Source: Takakia lepidozioides (lineage: Eukaryota > Streptophyta > Takakiopsida > Takakiales > Takakiaceae). Taken from it: a DNA stretch of 64,000 nt. A program made the position numbers and the translations under genes. Below, in pieces: positions 55,229 to 64,000 of the stretch. The DNA is taken from contig CM060734.1 of NCBI GenBank assembly GCA_030704615.1, positions 248,001-312,000 of the forward strand. The letters are read 5' to 3'. The stretch's first letter is position 1. Every line of letters begins with the position of its first letter. The notes below the pieces were generated by a model. The model was not told where the DNA came from, did not search any database, and saw nothing but the letters and a program-made list of their open reading frames with translations.

Positions 55229-56234
55229 GTCAAGTTATTTTACCACTAGTGTGAAACTAGCTAGGAAATAGCTAGCTTTTACATATTGACATTTGGGATT
55301 GGCCCAAGTGTCAATCCAGGGGTCAAGGCAGATTTAGGCCCTGGAGTGGTTATCTTCACGGCAAGCGCGGGAGGCTCATCTTTCTCGAGTTGAGCCTCAC
55401 CGCGCCTAGCTATGGCGCCGTAGTGTGGATTCCCCATGGCGTGGGGTGCACTTGGCTTGACTTGTATTTGAGTGATGAGGTTATATATGCCTGAGTTTAT
55501 GCTTCAGCTTTGTGAGCTCGCATGAGCTTGTGCTTGTATTCTTCCTCTTTATCACTCGAGAAAGATGAGCTCGTATCTATGAGTGCTAGATACGAGTTAG
55601 TTGTAGCACTTGTGGTTTTTGCTTGAGAATGAGAGAAACCAAGTTGTTATGCAAGGAGCACCGTGGAGCTCTTGGTTGTTAGAAGCAGAGGCGATGTGGG
55701 TTACGAGGTGGTAAACCTTGGCATTCGATCTTCAGCTTCAGAGATGAAAGCACCATACTGTAGGTAATTCCAGAGCACCTTGATGGTTTCAGATTGTGTA
55801 CATGCATGAGCAAGCACGATTGGGAAGAGGACCAGTCAAGAGCAGGTTATAGTGGCTTTGGTGGCAAAGCTGAGAACTGGACTTGGGAATGCGAGCTGTC
55901 ATTGTGTGAAGGATTGCAAGACCAAGCGAAAGGGCTGATTTGGCTTGGGGCAAATCAGTGCACTTTGTGGAGTATGTGAGATTGGGTTTCAATCTCGAGC
56001 TTCAGCATTGAGAGGGCTCTTGTCATGGCGAGAGCAGGGCTGGAACAGGAGCTAAGAGGTGCGGCAAGGCCATGGAATGTGCACCTAGGGTTACAGAGCT
56101 TGGAAGAAGAGCTCTTGCACCACAAGAGAAGTGTCTTGTGGCTGGAAATGTAAGCCTTAGGGTTTCAGGAGCTTGGCAAAGGCTATGGAGTGCTTAGTCT
56201 TGTCTTAGAGAGCATCAAGGAGCCAAGGAGCCAA

Positions 56235-56655
56235 GATAGGGGGCTGATATCTCTTGTGTGAAGAGGTTGCATGTGTGGAGCATGTATTCAGCTCATTGAA
56301 GCTTCCATCTTCAAGCTTGGAGGGCAAGCAAGGAAGAGGGAAGGGCTGACTTCCCTTATGTGAGGGCAATGCATGTGTGGAGCATGCTATCAGCCTGGTG
56401 AAGGCTTGCACTTTCAGGTGTGGGAGTGCAAGAAAGGAAGGAAGGGCTGGTTTCCCTGTAGGGCATGTGGAGCATGCTTTCAGCATGCTGAAGCTTGTAT
56501 TTTCAGGTTGTGGGTGCAAGAAATGAAGCAAAGGAGCTGATTCTTTTATGGTGAGAGTGGGGCATGTGTGGAGCATGCCTTCAGCCCATTGAGGCTCTTG
56601 TTTTCAAGCTTTAGAGAGCTAGAACGGAAGGTCTAGGGCTGGTTTCCACTTGGAG
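56235..56655 (+). repeat. four degenerate units of about 110 bp
   Basis: Units share GCATGTGTGGAGCATGC, TTCAGC..TTGAAGCTT and TTTTCAAGC-type phrases. Each is preceded by GGGCTGATTTCCC-like text. Confidence 0.7.
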
Positions 56656-57079
56656 TGAAAGAAAAGCACTTGTAGGGCATATGTGAGTTGGGGTTTCAAC
56701 TTCAAGCTTGAAGGGAGCGCAACTCTTGAAGCAGCAGGTGTAGGGGGCTGGAAGAGGCTCTAAGACAGATGCTATGGCCAAGGAGAGTGCTTGAATGAGT
56801 GCTCACAAGGGCTGGGAACCAGCAGGACTTGGTTGTTTTGCCATTGAGTTTAGTGGCGTGTTTGGGTAGGCTAAGTGAGAAAGAAGGCTTGGTTTGTGGC
56901 AACCACCTCATGGCTTAGGGCTACTATGGTGGTGTGTGGGAGCTGAAAGAGCAAGGATACCTTGCTGATTTCCTCACAGCCACCATAGCTCGGTGGAAAG
57001 AAGCCTAGAGTCCAAGAGACACAAACCCTAGCTTGGCGTGGCTAAACCCCTTGGAGAAATGGCTAACTGCCAGAGCGGC

Positions 57080-58240
57080 CATGTGGGGCTGTGGCAAGCT
57101 GTGGCAAGCTGTGACGGGCTGTGACGGGCTGTGTCAGGCTGTGGCGAGCTGTGACGGGCTGTGACGGGCTGTGGCAAGCTGTGACAGGCTGTGATGGGCT
57201 GTGACAGGCTGTGCCCTGTGCCCTGTGGGGCTGTGACGGGCTGTGTCAGGCTGTGACAGGCTGTGCCCAGTGGCCTTTTGGGGCTGTGACGGGCTGTGCG
57301 GGGGGTGATAGGCTGTGCCCTGAGGCCTGTGGCTGTGACGGGCTGTGACAGGCTGTGCCCATGGCCTTTGGGCTGTGATGGGCTGTGAGGGGCTGTGACA
57401 GGCCGTGCCTGAGGCCTTTGAGGCTGTGATGGGCTGTGACAGTTGTGCCATGTGGGGCTGTGACGGGCTGTGTCAGGCTGTGACAGGCCGTGCCTGAGGC
57501 CTTTGAGGCTGTGACGGGCTGTGAGGGGCTGTGACAGGCCGTGCCCATGGCCTTTGGGGCTGTGACGGGCTGTGAGGGGTTGTGACAGGCCGCGCCTGAG
57601 GCCTTTGGGGGTGACGGGCTCTGAGGGGCTGTGACAGGCCGTGCCTGAGGCCTTTGGGGCTGTGATGGGCTGTGACAGGCAGTGCCTGAGGCCTTTGAGG
57701 CTGTGACGGGCTGTGAGGGGCTGTGACAGGCCGTGCCCCATGGCCTTTGGGCTGTGACGGGCTGTGAGGGGCTGTGACAGGCCGTGCCTGAGGCCTTTGG
57801 GGCTGTGACGGGCTGTGAGGGGCTGTGACAGGCCGCGCCTGAGGCCTTTGGGGCTGTGACGGGCTGTGAGGGCTGTGACAGGCCATGCCTGAGGCCTTTG
57901 GTGTGATGGGCTGTGACAGGCCGTGCCTGAGGCCTTTGAGGGCTGTGACGGGCTGTGACGGGCTGTGACACGCCTGCCCATGGCCTTTGGGGCTGTGAGG
58001 GGCTGTGACAGGCCGCCCTGAGGCCTTGGGGCTGTGACGGGCTGTGACGGGCTGTGACAGGTTGTGCCTGAGGCCTTTGAGGCTGTGACGAGCTGTGAGG
58101 GGCTGTGACAGGCTGTGCCCAGTGGCCTGTGGGACTGTGACGGCTGTGACCAGTGAGCTGTGTGGGCCTGTGCTGGTCTGTGGTGGCCCGTGTTGACCTG
58201 TGGATGGCCTGTGCTGACTTGTGGAGGCACTGTTGGACTA
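57080..58240 (-). repeat. expanded GGCTGTGACG minisatellite with about 55-bp higher-order units
   Basis: Ten-base units of the type GGCTGTGACG and GGCTGTGAGG are grouped into larger repeats ending GCCTGAGGCCTTTGG. The long minus-strand frames across it, rich in HSPSQPVTA, are repeat artefacts. The reverse complement (CACAGCCCGTCACAGCC) is the same phrase found in the family-A LTRs. Confidence 0.92.
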
Positions 58241-58436
58241 AGGACTGGCATGTGGTCTGGAAGGCCGAATTTTGAAGCTCGTGGAGGGCGGTTTGAAAGT
58301 ATCTCATGATATTCCCATGGTCATTCAGGTGTAGGCTATGTTAGGAACTTAGTATTCCAAACCAAGCCGCAACAGGTCTCTCTACCCCCGGTTACCTTGT
58401 GGAGAGGGGGTTAGGGACATGTTCATGACCGGTTGA

Positions 58437-60202
58437 GTGTCAACACGGAGGGTGCCACTAGTTGCTGGGGACAGTGCCGTTCGAGCACTAGCGATACTAG
58501 TGGGTACACGAGACGAGGTGTGCGGTTTAGGCCACCTTCACCTCCTGTGTCTTCCACGGAAGGTTCTGATTCGGATTGTGAATCAGGAGGGCTCATACAG
58601 GCGGTGGCAAGTTGTTTTCTTTGCCATTATTGTGGACACAATGGAGGAGATGTATGGAGCTACCAAGGGGCCACGAAGGTACTCTGGGGCGGTGGGCACC
58701 ATTGAGTTGGATGATTTTATCCAAGAGTTGATAGTTGGTGTGATTTGCAGCAAATGCGCAATCCACAACTATTTACGCCGTTCATGGCATGGAAAGGGCT
58801 GTTTCAGCACCTTGAGGGGCCGCCTATGGATGATTACCATGAGTTCAGGCGGGGCATGAGGTTGAGATCGAGGAGTGGAGGATGTACTAGTCACCGACTA
58901 TGTCTCCATCACTAGGGGCACTAGAGCCACAAGGGCAGTGGCTACACCTGCCGCTGCACCGGCAGCTTCAGCAAGCAGCAGTGGGACTGGTGGTACAGTA
59001 GCTACGACGTCCACCCAAGCCACTACCGCACCATCACCAAGCACTAGCACCCGTGCCTGCCTTCAACCCTGTTGTGGAGTTCTTCGAAGAGTTGAGAGGA
59101 ACTACCAAGGGGTGAGGACAGAGAAGTTGCGGAGCTTGCAAGAGTTCCAACGAACCGACCGAGAGCTTGAGAGAGGCTTTCACTCGCATGAGGCGCTTGA
59201 TAAATGTAACCCAAGGGGTTACGGAAGCTCAGGCAGTCCAATTCTGGTATGGGATATTGGACAAGGAGCTGAGGAGAAGTGTGCGGGATGCAACTCTCCT
59301 ACAAGCGGCCCAACCCACCTTAGCAAATGTGTTTTTGCTGCAGAGCGGATAGAGCTCAACATGGTGGAGGAACGAGTGGTCATGGTGGGATTTGCTAAGG
59401 AGACACCACGGGGTAGTGGTGCTTCCTAGCCAACCACTACCTCAACGTGCTCAAGGGCAACAAGGGGCTCAGGTGAAGCTCAGGAAGGGCAGAGAGGACC
59501 TCAAATGCAGGGTCTCTCCCTTCATTTGCTGGCCAACAACAACGGCGGATGTGGTGTGCTGGACATGTGGAGGACCCCATGTCAAGAAGGATTGCCCAGA
59601 GGGAGGCAAAGGGTCGGCACATGCACAGCCTGCACAGTTGCAGTGTGGGCATTGTGGCAAGCACGGGCATGGAGAGGCCCAGTGTTATAGTTTGCCATCC
59701 TGAGTTGCGCCCAGGCCAGTTCCAGGGAACAATGGTGGCCGGGGGCGAGGTGGAGCAGCCCAGAGAGGACGAGGTGGCCAGCCACGAGGTGCAGGCCAAG
59801 GGCAAGCTCAACGTGGCCAAGGACGCCGCGGAGGTCAGGGTGTTGACCAAGGCATGGCCAACCGGCTTCAGCAGCTAGAGCAGAGGCTCGCTGCCATGGC
59901 TACAGCTCAGGTGGTACCGGCTCTAAGGCCGGATGGTCCACCTCCTGCTCCTGAGGGAGGAGATATGGGAGGCATGGGATTCATGTGTGGAGCAGCACTA
60001 CCACTAGTGCAGGTGGAGTCTGCTGCAGCCGTGACTCGAGGACCAGCACGAGTTCCTGAGCCACGAGGTGCAGAGGTGGAGTTGGATCCACAAGCGTGGG
60101 GAGGCAAGCCGTCAGGCTAGGCTTCCTCAGTCATTCACATTGGCGGAGACAGTGTCGACGCCACCCCATTGCACCTAGTTCTCACCCGGACTATTACCGA
60201 GG
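58437..60202 (+). pseudogene. gag of a Ty3/gypsy-like element, frameshifted
   Basis: Pieces in three frames make a capsid-like order: TIELDDFIQEL and TPFMAWKGLFQHLEGPP, then AFTRMRRLINVTQGVTEAQ, WYGILDKELRRSVRDATLL, AAQPTLANVFLLQSG, and two CCHC knuckles, CWTCGGPHVKKDC and CGHCGKHGHGEAQC (within 59392-59703). QLEQRLAAMATAQ follows near 59860. The element runs into the gap at 60203. Several one-base shifts and an in-frame stop near 59348 break it. Confidence 0.75.
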
Positions 60203-60702
60203 NNNNNNNNNNNNNNNNNNNNNNNNNNNNNNNNNNNNNNNNNNNNNNNNNNNNNNNNNNNNNNNNNNNNNNNNNNNNNNNNNNNNNNNNNNNNNNNNNN
60301 NNNNNNNNNNNNNNNNNNNNNNNNNNNNNNNNNNNNNNNNNNNNNNNNNNNNNNNNNNNNNNNNNNNNNNNNNNNNNNNNNNNNNNNNNNNNNNNNNNNN
60401 NNNNNNNNNNNNNNNNNNNNNNNNNNNNNNNNNNNNNNNNNNNNNNNNNNNNNNNNNNNNNNNNNNNNNNNNNNNNNNNNNNNNNNNNNNNNNNNNNNNN
60501 NNNNNNNNNNNNNNNNNNNNNNNNNNNNNNNNNNNNNNNNNNNNNNNNNNNNNNNNNNNNNNNNNNNNNNNNNNNNNNNNNNNNNNNNNNNNNNNNNNNN
60601 NNNNNNNNNNNNNNNNNNNNNNNNNNNNNNNNNNNNNNNNNNNNNNNNNNNNNNNNNNNNNNNNNNNNNNNNNNNNNNNNNNNNNNNNNNNNNNNNNNNN
60701 NN
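60203..60702. other. assembly gap, 500 N
   Basis: Exactly 500 N. It is flanked by inverted relatives of one gag gene, a layout that commonly defeats assembly. Confidence 1.
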
Positions 60703-61656
60703 GCCTTGTCTGTCTACTTGGCTTCCCCCTTTTGTGGATCAAAATCGCATATCGCTCCTCTTGCCTCATGAGCACGCGTTGCTTCTGCTCAGTGACAGCA
60801 GCTGTCAGAGTCTACATGCAATGGTCCCCGCCAAATGCGGCCCACACATGAAGCCCATACCAATCTGGTCTTCCCTAGGCATAGGAGGTTGTGCAGGTGG
60901 GGCTTGAACCTCAGGCCTTGGAGCTGGCGCAACATGTGCTTAGTGGCCATGGTAGCAAGACGTTGCTCTAGCTGGGCAAGCCTATCCACCATGCCTTGGT
61001 CATGACCTTGACATTGTGCTCCCTGGTTTTGGTTACGACCTTTACCGCGACATCTGCCGCCTCCTCCTTACCTCTCTGGACTACTTGCCTTGTCCCTCGA
61101 CCACATTGTTCCCTTGAATTGACCTGGCTGTAGCTCATGATGCAAGTCATAACAATGGGCCTCATCATCCCACACTTGCACAAATGCCCACACTGTAGTT
61201 TTGTAGGTTGTGCCTCTTCCGGCCCTTTGCCTCTCTCACGGGCAATCTCTCTTAACATTGGGTCCTCCACAGCATCCCAACATGTCACACCCACTGTGTT
61301 GGCCTGAGAATGAAGGAAATGACCTCTGCAATTGAGATCCTCTCTGTCTTTTCCTGGGCTTCGTTTGGGCCCCCTTGTTGCCTTGAGCACATTGGGATAG
61401 TGGTTGTTGTTGGCTAGGAGCCCCGCTTCGTTGTGTCTCCTTACCAAACCCCACCATGACCACTCGCTCCTCCTCCACCATATTGAGCTCTATCTGCTCT
61501 GCAGCAAAACACGTTTGTTAAGGTGGGTTGGTCCACTTGTAGGAGAGTTGCATCCCGCACCCTTCTCCTCAGCTCCTTGTCCACCTCGCATCGGAGCCCC
61601 CCGGGAAAGGTGTGCGGGTAACAAGATTCACATGCATGGAGGCCTACTGAAGACAA
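60703..61656 (-). pseudogene. inverted gag relative
   Basis: On the minus strand, DKELRRRVRDATLLQVDQP (61441-61656), MVEEERVVMVGFGKETQ, a damaged zinc-knuckle pair (61200-61330) and MVDRLAQLEQRLATMATK (60789-60992) match the gag at 58437-60202 in the same order. Both knuckles have lost ligands, for example CGHLCKCGMM where the plus copy has CGHCGKHGHG. It is more decayed than its partner. Confidence 0.75.
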
Positions 61657-62300
61657 GCCGTATCAACGTTGCTGGAAAGATACATAATGGGAGAAGCCAG
61701 TGAAATTTAAAAACTTCAGGGTCTCATCCGTACTGGATGAACACCTAATGAAAAATGTGGCTTGATGTGTTTTGCAATAGGGTACCCATGTTTCCATGGA
61801 AATAGAATATGAAGGACCGACATAGGGTTCCTACCAATGTTGGGGGGGCATTACTTTTTTAATACCAGCCAGATCCTGCTATTGAAATATTTTTACTTTT
61901 CAATACTGGCCAGTTCCATAGTATTAGAATACTCACAAAATTTTTGATATCATCTGCCTGTTGTTCTCATAGATTGTGGATTTTGAATTTGCCGACAGTT
62001 ATCAACCAATGTTATTCCAGTTGTGATACCAGCCGGTTACCAAATGATTTGATTTACGTTAGTAATTTAAAGTGGTAGCCTGAGTACGGGCCGATTTATA
62101 AGTAAATATACCTGGTTTCCCAAAGAAAAATGAAATATTGCAAAAGCCCTTTGCATTACCTATGCATATTTTATCAAATCAAGTGCATTTAGTTAGGAAC
62201 ACTGGTTGAAGTCTCATTGTCCAACATGGCCGAATCTTCTCATCCTTTGTCTTTGTGTTTGGAAAAAAAAAAAAAAAAAAAACTTTTGACCAAGGAGAGA
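61657..62300. other. AT-rich non-coding stretch with poly-A run
   Basis: No gene is seen. Two phrases, AATACCAGCCAGATCCTG and AATACTGGCCAGTTCC, resemble each other around 61860-61920. A run of about 20 A at 62262-62282 could be the tail of a retroposed sequence, but no body is recognised. Confidence 0.45.
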
Positions 62301-62805
62301 TGTCGCTTACCTCACTTCGGTAAACTCCCTTTCATGTCATAGTTATTTACTTTGGTGCGCACGCCTAACTCCCAAACTGGCCGTCGGGCTAACTTGGAGC
62401 TTCGGCGGCTCACCAGGATATAACGGTCCCCCCTTTACTCTCCCTCACGCACCCTCTACTACGCGTGCCGAGTAGAAATTCCCTTTGATGTATGCAAATC
62501 CGGAGGAGCTCCCCAGACTTTAGTCGTTTTCCGACTTGTTTGTTTGCTTCACTAGCTTTTGGTCGCTTAATGGGCTTACTCTGTTCTTGGGCTTGCTACT
62601 CCCTATATATACTTCTGTAGGTATCGGAGGGGGTCTCACAATGAGCTCAAATCTTTTTTGGTGAACCTCAACTCCCTGTGATGAATCGTGGTGAGCCTTG
62701 GCCCACCCCACACGGCTCAATGGACCGTGGTAAGCCCCAAGACTCCCCACGACTCCCACCACAATGCCTCAGCCCCATGGTGAGTCTTATGTCACCTACA
62801 CTACA
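62301..62805 (-). repeat. chromovirus LTR fragment
   Basis: This is a diverged, inverted relative of the LTR at 39901-40630 with the same extent as the fragment at 39385-39900. It starts TGTCGCTTACCTCACTTCGG and ends near CACCTACACTAC. Its TATA region reads CCCTATATATAC. Confidence 0.8.
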
Positions 62806-63381
62806 ACTCCCTATGCTACGACCACCCCACTCGGAGCCCCCACCTTAGTAGCTCTTCTTTATTACCCTCTCGCCAGAACCGCGTCAAAGCCCTCCCGATC
62901 AGCTCCGCTATACTAGTTACACAGGGGCGGTCATCCCCTGGCATCCTAATGCTCTCTATCAGCGCTACGACGTACCCTAGTGCCCCTAATGCTTGGAAGC
63001 CAACAGTCATGCTCCTCCCTGGTGTAGTGCACAAGAACGAGGCTAACTTGGTCAAGCTGGTCCTCGCTCATTCTCCCTTCGAGGCCTATCTATCTTCCTA
63101 TCCGAGTTCTTGCCCTCCGGTGGCTGCGGTATGAAGCCACAACGTAGCGCGTTGGGGGCAAGGACCTACTGCTGAACCATACAGAAGACAAGAAAACCAC
63201 CAACACAACGACACAAAATACACACCGGTCATCCAAAATTCTCCCTTCGTATGTTTTACTAACAAGGCAATCCCCCAATTGGGGTGTGTGGCTGCTATAT
63301 TCTACCAATACAATACGAGTCACAGCCCGATTTCTCTCCAGTGCTGTCTTTTCTTGCTAATCACTATTTCAGCCTGACTAG
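62806..63381. other. unclassified DNA
   Basis: A 79-codon minus frame at 62816-63055 (MTKLASFLCTTPGRSMTV...) has no recognised domain. Nothing else is supportable. Confidence 0.35.
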
Positions 63382-64000
63382 CACTAGAAGAAAAACGCGG
63401 AATAACCACTCTGTTAACCACTCACTTTGAGTGGTAAAAGACTTAAGTAAGCCACTCTGGCCCCAGAGTGATGAAGAACCAGTGCATTAGGACAAGTGAG
63501 TGGTAACAGACATTACGTGGTACCGGTGGTTAAGGACAGTGGTTCAAACCACTCACGTCCGGGTGCACCTGTTAGCTGACATGTCGCAGTGGTAAATTAA
63601 CCACTATGACATGTCAATGACGTGTCACTGAGGTAAACCAACCAGTTATGACGTGTCACAGTGGTACACTGACGTGTCATGGTGGTAAAGTAACCACTTC
63701 CGTTTTGTAGTGGAGACGTGTAAGCCGGTGGTCCGTGGATGATATTGGAGATTATGTCGACACGTGGCGACGCTCTCAGCATGGACACGTGTCGTGTGTC
63801 AGTGCTACGAAATGTGGATGAGTGAAAACTTCAATGACTTCTGAAACCACTTGTTGAATGACCACAAAATTACTCATAGAGTCATTCTATGAAAACTGAG
63901 AATATACAATATCACTCACAGAGTGGTTATGTGAGTGGATGACGTCTCTCAGTAGGTCATTGGAATGATTACCCACAAAGTGGTATGTAAGCTATTTGAG
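63382..64000. mobile_element. left end of a CACTA (En/Spm)-like transposon
   Basis: The end starts CACTAGAAGAAAAACGCGG, a close match to the CACTA[C/G]AAGAAAA ends of plant CACTA elements. Many subterminal copies of ACCACTC/GAGTGGT follow in both orientations through the end of the window. Subterminal repeat arrays are the transposase-binding regions of En/Spm-type elements. The three bases before the end are TAG, the candidate target duplication. The rest lies outside the window. Confidence 0.7.

Larger units (their letters stand above)
55229..58377 (+). repeat. probable long LTR or terminal region of another retroelement
   Basis: R1 is interrupted at 55229 by TGTCAAGTTATTTTACC, and a gag-like region begins near 58440. 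An LTR end at GCCGCAACA (58369-58377) is possible, which would give a 3.1-kb LTR rich in internal repeats. No second copy is in the window, so the borders are uncertain. No gene is recognised inside. Confidence 0.4.

Noticed and set aside
57028-58307. 353- and 407-codon minus frames rich in His-Ser-Pro-Ser-Gln-Pro
   Set aside because: They are translations of the GGCTGTGACG minisatellite; three frames are open in parallel and none has a non-repeat domain.
1-64000. Ribosomal RNA, tRNA or host housekeeping genes
   Set aside because: None was recognised; every protein with a known domain belongs to a transposable element. A full tRNA scan was not possible by eye.

Overview
The window is a stretch of repeat-dense eukaryotic nuclear DNA with no host gene that I can support. 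Its contents are plant-type transposable elements: Mutator-like (MULE) transposase genes with a SWIM zinc finger and a conserved spliceosomal intron, Ty3/gypsy elements of a Tat/Athila-like kind with a very large extra ORF downstream of pol, a Ty3/gypsy chromovirus with a chromodomain, a non-LTR (LINE-like) element with its own chromodomain and RNase H, and a CACTA-type terminus. Together these point to a large-genome member of the green plant lineage. My best guess is a charophyte alga such as Chara, or another early-diverging streptophyte, with low confidence. Two runs of exactly 500 N (11276-11775 and 60203-60702) are placeholder assembly gaps.

Layout. 1-3190: a giant foldback structure, with inverted arrays of 96-bp units each carrying a palindrome centred on GGCGCC, around a loop holding two near-perfect 80-bp hairpins. 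3214-5280: MULE copy 1, lacking its SWIM domain, with more GGCGCC modules in its tail. 5284-6597: the 3' end of a Tat-like element (end of its extra ORF, polypurine tract, LTR). 6598-11275: three copies of an unclassified 1.9-kb repeat (called R1 here), two of them in tandem. 11776-15856: MULE copy 2, decayed, with SWIM finger and intron. 15857-25774: Tat-like element B on the minus strand (LTR, PBS, gag, protease, RT, RNase H, integrase, extra ORF, poly-G PPT, truncated 3' LTR). B sits inside the RT gene of a related minus-strand element A (25775-29147). 29148-30100: two related foldbacks. 30104-39384: a scrambled set of fragments of one LINE-like family. 39385-46558: a chromovirus, flanked on the left by an older inverted LTR fragment. 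46559-49080: unclassified DNA with a diverged R1 relative. 49081-54131: a nearly complete Tat-type extra ORF with its PPT and LTR. 54132-55228: a fourth R1 copy. 55229-60202: a long minisatellite-rich LTR-like region and a broken gag; 60703-61656 is an inverted gag relative across the gap. 62301-62805: another chromovirus LTR fragment. 63382-64000: left end of a CACTA-like element running out of the window.

Almost all coding sequences carry stops or frameshifts. The nesting order can be read directly: A was entered by B; B's 3' LTR was cut where MULE 2 ends; R1 was entered by at least two Tat-type LTRs and by the 55229 element; the LINE mosaic was entered by a chromovirus LTR and later by the chromovirus. 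The items that look least like textbook elements are the GGCGCC palindrome family, the LINE-like element with chromodomain plus a possible methyltransferase-like module, the roughly 1,350-residue extra ORF, and the R1 repeat with a maintained antisense ORF.
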